64,000 nt of DNA, from contig CAMJBC010000002.1 of assembly GCA_946403755.1 (NCBI GenBank), positions 62,001-126,000 on the forward strand. The letters run 5' to 3'. Source of the stretch: an uncultured Mycoplasmatota bacterium. Its GTDB lineage: Bacteria > Bacillota_I > Bacilli_A > RF39 > UBA660. Both the position numbers and the translations under genes were made by a program. The notes under the pieces were generated by a model that ran no database searches, was not told the DNA's origin, and saw only the letters and a list, made by a program, of their open reading frames with translations. Of this stretch, positions 63,207 to 64,000 are shown one piece after another (within the stretch, counting starts at the first letter, position 1; every line of letters starts with the position of its first letter).

Positions 63207-64000
63207 AGGCATTTTTAAGATTATTAATATGTATATTTAATTTATTAATACAATTCATAAATTCTTCTTCATTTTTGCATATTGCAAATTTATTTTTTAA
63301 TTCTTTAGTACCAGGTATATTTTTTAAATATGCAAGAGCATGAGTTTTAATATCTAATATTGCTTTTCTATCCCCTTCATTAACTTTTATTAAATTATAA
63401 TGTTTAAGAATCATATTAGATATTTCTTCATATGTAGGTCTATCTATTACATTATTATTTTCAACATATTCTACACATTCTTTTATAAACCATGGATTTC
63501 CAATAGCAGCTCTTCCAATCATAATTGCATCGCAATTAGTTTCTTCTAACATTCTTTTAGCATCATATATAGTTTTAATATCACCATTACCTATTACTGG
63601 AATATTAACAGCTTCTTTAACCTTTTTTATATATGACCAATCTGCATTACCACTATAACCCTGTTCTCTAGTTCTAGGATGTATTGCTATTGCAGAAGCA
63701 CCCGCTTTTTCAATTAGTTTAGCAACTTCTACACAATTAATATTATCACTATTCCATCCTAATCTTATTTTAACTGTTATAGGTGTATTAGTATTATTTA
63801 CAACATTTGAAACTATTTCATATATTTTTTGAGGATTCTTTAATAAACCAGAACCAGCTTGTGATTTTAAAGCAACTTTAGGAACAGGACATCCCATATT
63901 AATATCAATAATATCTGGATGAGAATTTTCTTCTACAAATTTAGCAGCTTTTACAAAAGTATCTACATCACTACCAAATATTTGAATGCTAATAGGTCTT
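63205..64000 (-). CDS. dus: tRNA-dihydrouridine synthase (5' end cut by window)
   Basis: The frame is open to base 64000 (about 265 codons seen; family length about 320), so the track's start at an internal Met is wrong. Upstream residues RPISIQIFGSD and IIDINMGCPVPKV are typical of DusB-type enzymes, followed by GSGLLKNPQKIYEIV, VKIRLGW, AIAIHPRTREQGYSG, PVIGNGDI and MIGRAAIGNPWF. FMN enzyme reducing uridines in tRNA; the catalytic Cys lies further on in the family (TREQGYSG region) as Cys or equivalent. The exact Dus subtype is not fixed. Confidence 0.92.
   Translation of the reverse strand, partial: RPISIQIFGSDVDTFVKAAKFVEENSHPDIIDINMGCPVPKVALKSQAGSGLLKNPQKIYEIVSNVVNNTNTPITVKIRLGWNSDNINCVEVAKLIEKAGASAIAIHPRTREQGYSGNADWSYIKKVKEAVNIPVIGNGDIKTIYDAKRMLEETNCDAIMIGRAAIGNPWFIKECVEYVENNNVIDRPTYEEISNMILKHYNLIKVNEGDRKAILDIKTHALAYLKNIPGTKELKNKFAICKNEEEFMNCINKLNIHINNLKNA

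Noticed and set aside
63205-63897. dus gene starting at the internal Met at 63897
   Set aside because: The frame continues upstream with conserved Dus residues to the window edge; the Met is inside the INMGCP motif.

Overview
The window is the replication-origin region of a very AT-rich, Gram-positive-type bacterium, most likely an uncultured gut member of the Bacilli (RF39/Erysipelotrichales-like). Grounds: the gene order dnaA-dnaN-recF-gyrB-gyrA and scr-tadA-dnaX-ybaB-recR on one side and rpmH-rnpA-yidC-jag-mnmE-mnmG-rsmG-noc on the other is the Bacillus order; spoVG, comK, rpoE (delta) and an FtsB/DivIC protein are Firmicutes markers; TGA is used as a stop, so this is the standard bacterial code and not the Mycoplasma code. 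The lineage is an inference from gene content, with no 16S in view.

Layout. oriC lies at about 34.75-35.07 kb, next to dnaA. Genes to its left run on the minus strand and most to its right on the plus strand, so transcription follows replication. From oriC leftwards: dnaA, dnaN, a comK homologue (where yaaA normally sits), recF, gyrB, gyrA, a 0.65-kb array of palindromes, SRP RNA, tadA, dnaX, ybaB, recR, holB, yaaT, a tRNA methyltransferase, rsmI, pth, mfd, tatD, a 3D-domain protein, ksgA, spoVG, an ftsB-like gene, tilS, ftsH, a sugar nucleotidyltransferase, tsaB-rimI-tsaD, then a convergent RNB-domain/dCMP-deaminase pair and secreted or membrane proteins at the left edge. Rightwards: an unknown 486-residue protein, rpmH (too short for the ORF track), rnpA, yidC, jag, mnmE, mnmG, rsmG, a Noc/ParB gene without parA, an SPFH protein, rpoE, prfA, prmC, murA, rpmE, small unknowns, an [FeFe]-hydrogenase, an island of large noncoding RNAs (51.8-57.9 kb), argS, rpsF-ssb-rpsR, a zinc peptidase, a transporter and a dus gene cut by the window edge.

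Three things stand out. (1) Between gyrA and the SRP RNA gene eight perfect or near-perfect palindromes alternate strictly: four parS-type (TGTTCCACGTGGAACA) and four Noc-type (ATTTCCCGGGAAAT, one with a single change). The only ParB-family gene in view has Noc-type recognition residues at three of four specificity positions, but lacks the Noc membrane helix and carries a long acidic linker. This suggests a compact mixed centromere/nucleoid-occlusion locus. (2) Two copies of a roughly 750-nt structured noncoding RNA, each with its own promoter, a long-range closing helix and a terminator whose stem changes compensate between copies, flank a small membrane-protein gene. (3) About 3 kb further on, an OLE-type large RNA sits directly upstream of a gene for an OapA-like membrane protein. 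Two classes of giant RNA within 6 kb is unusual.
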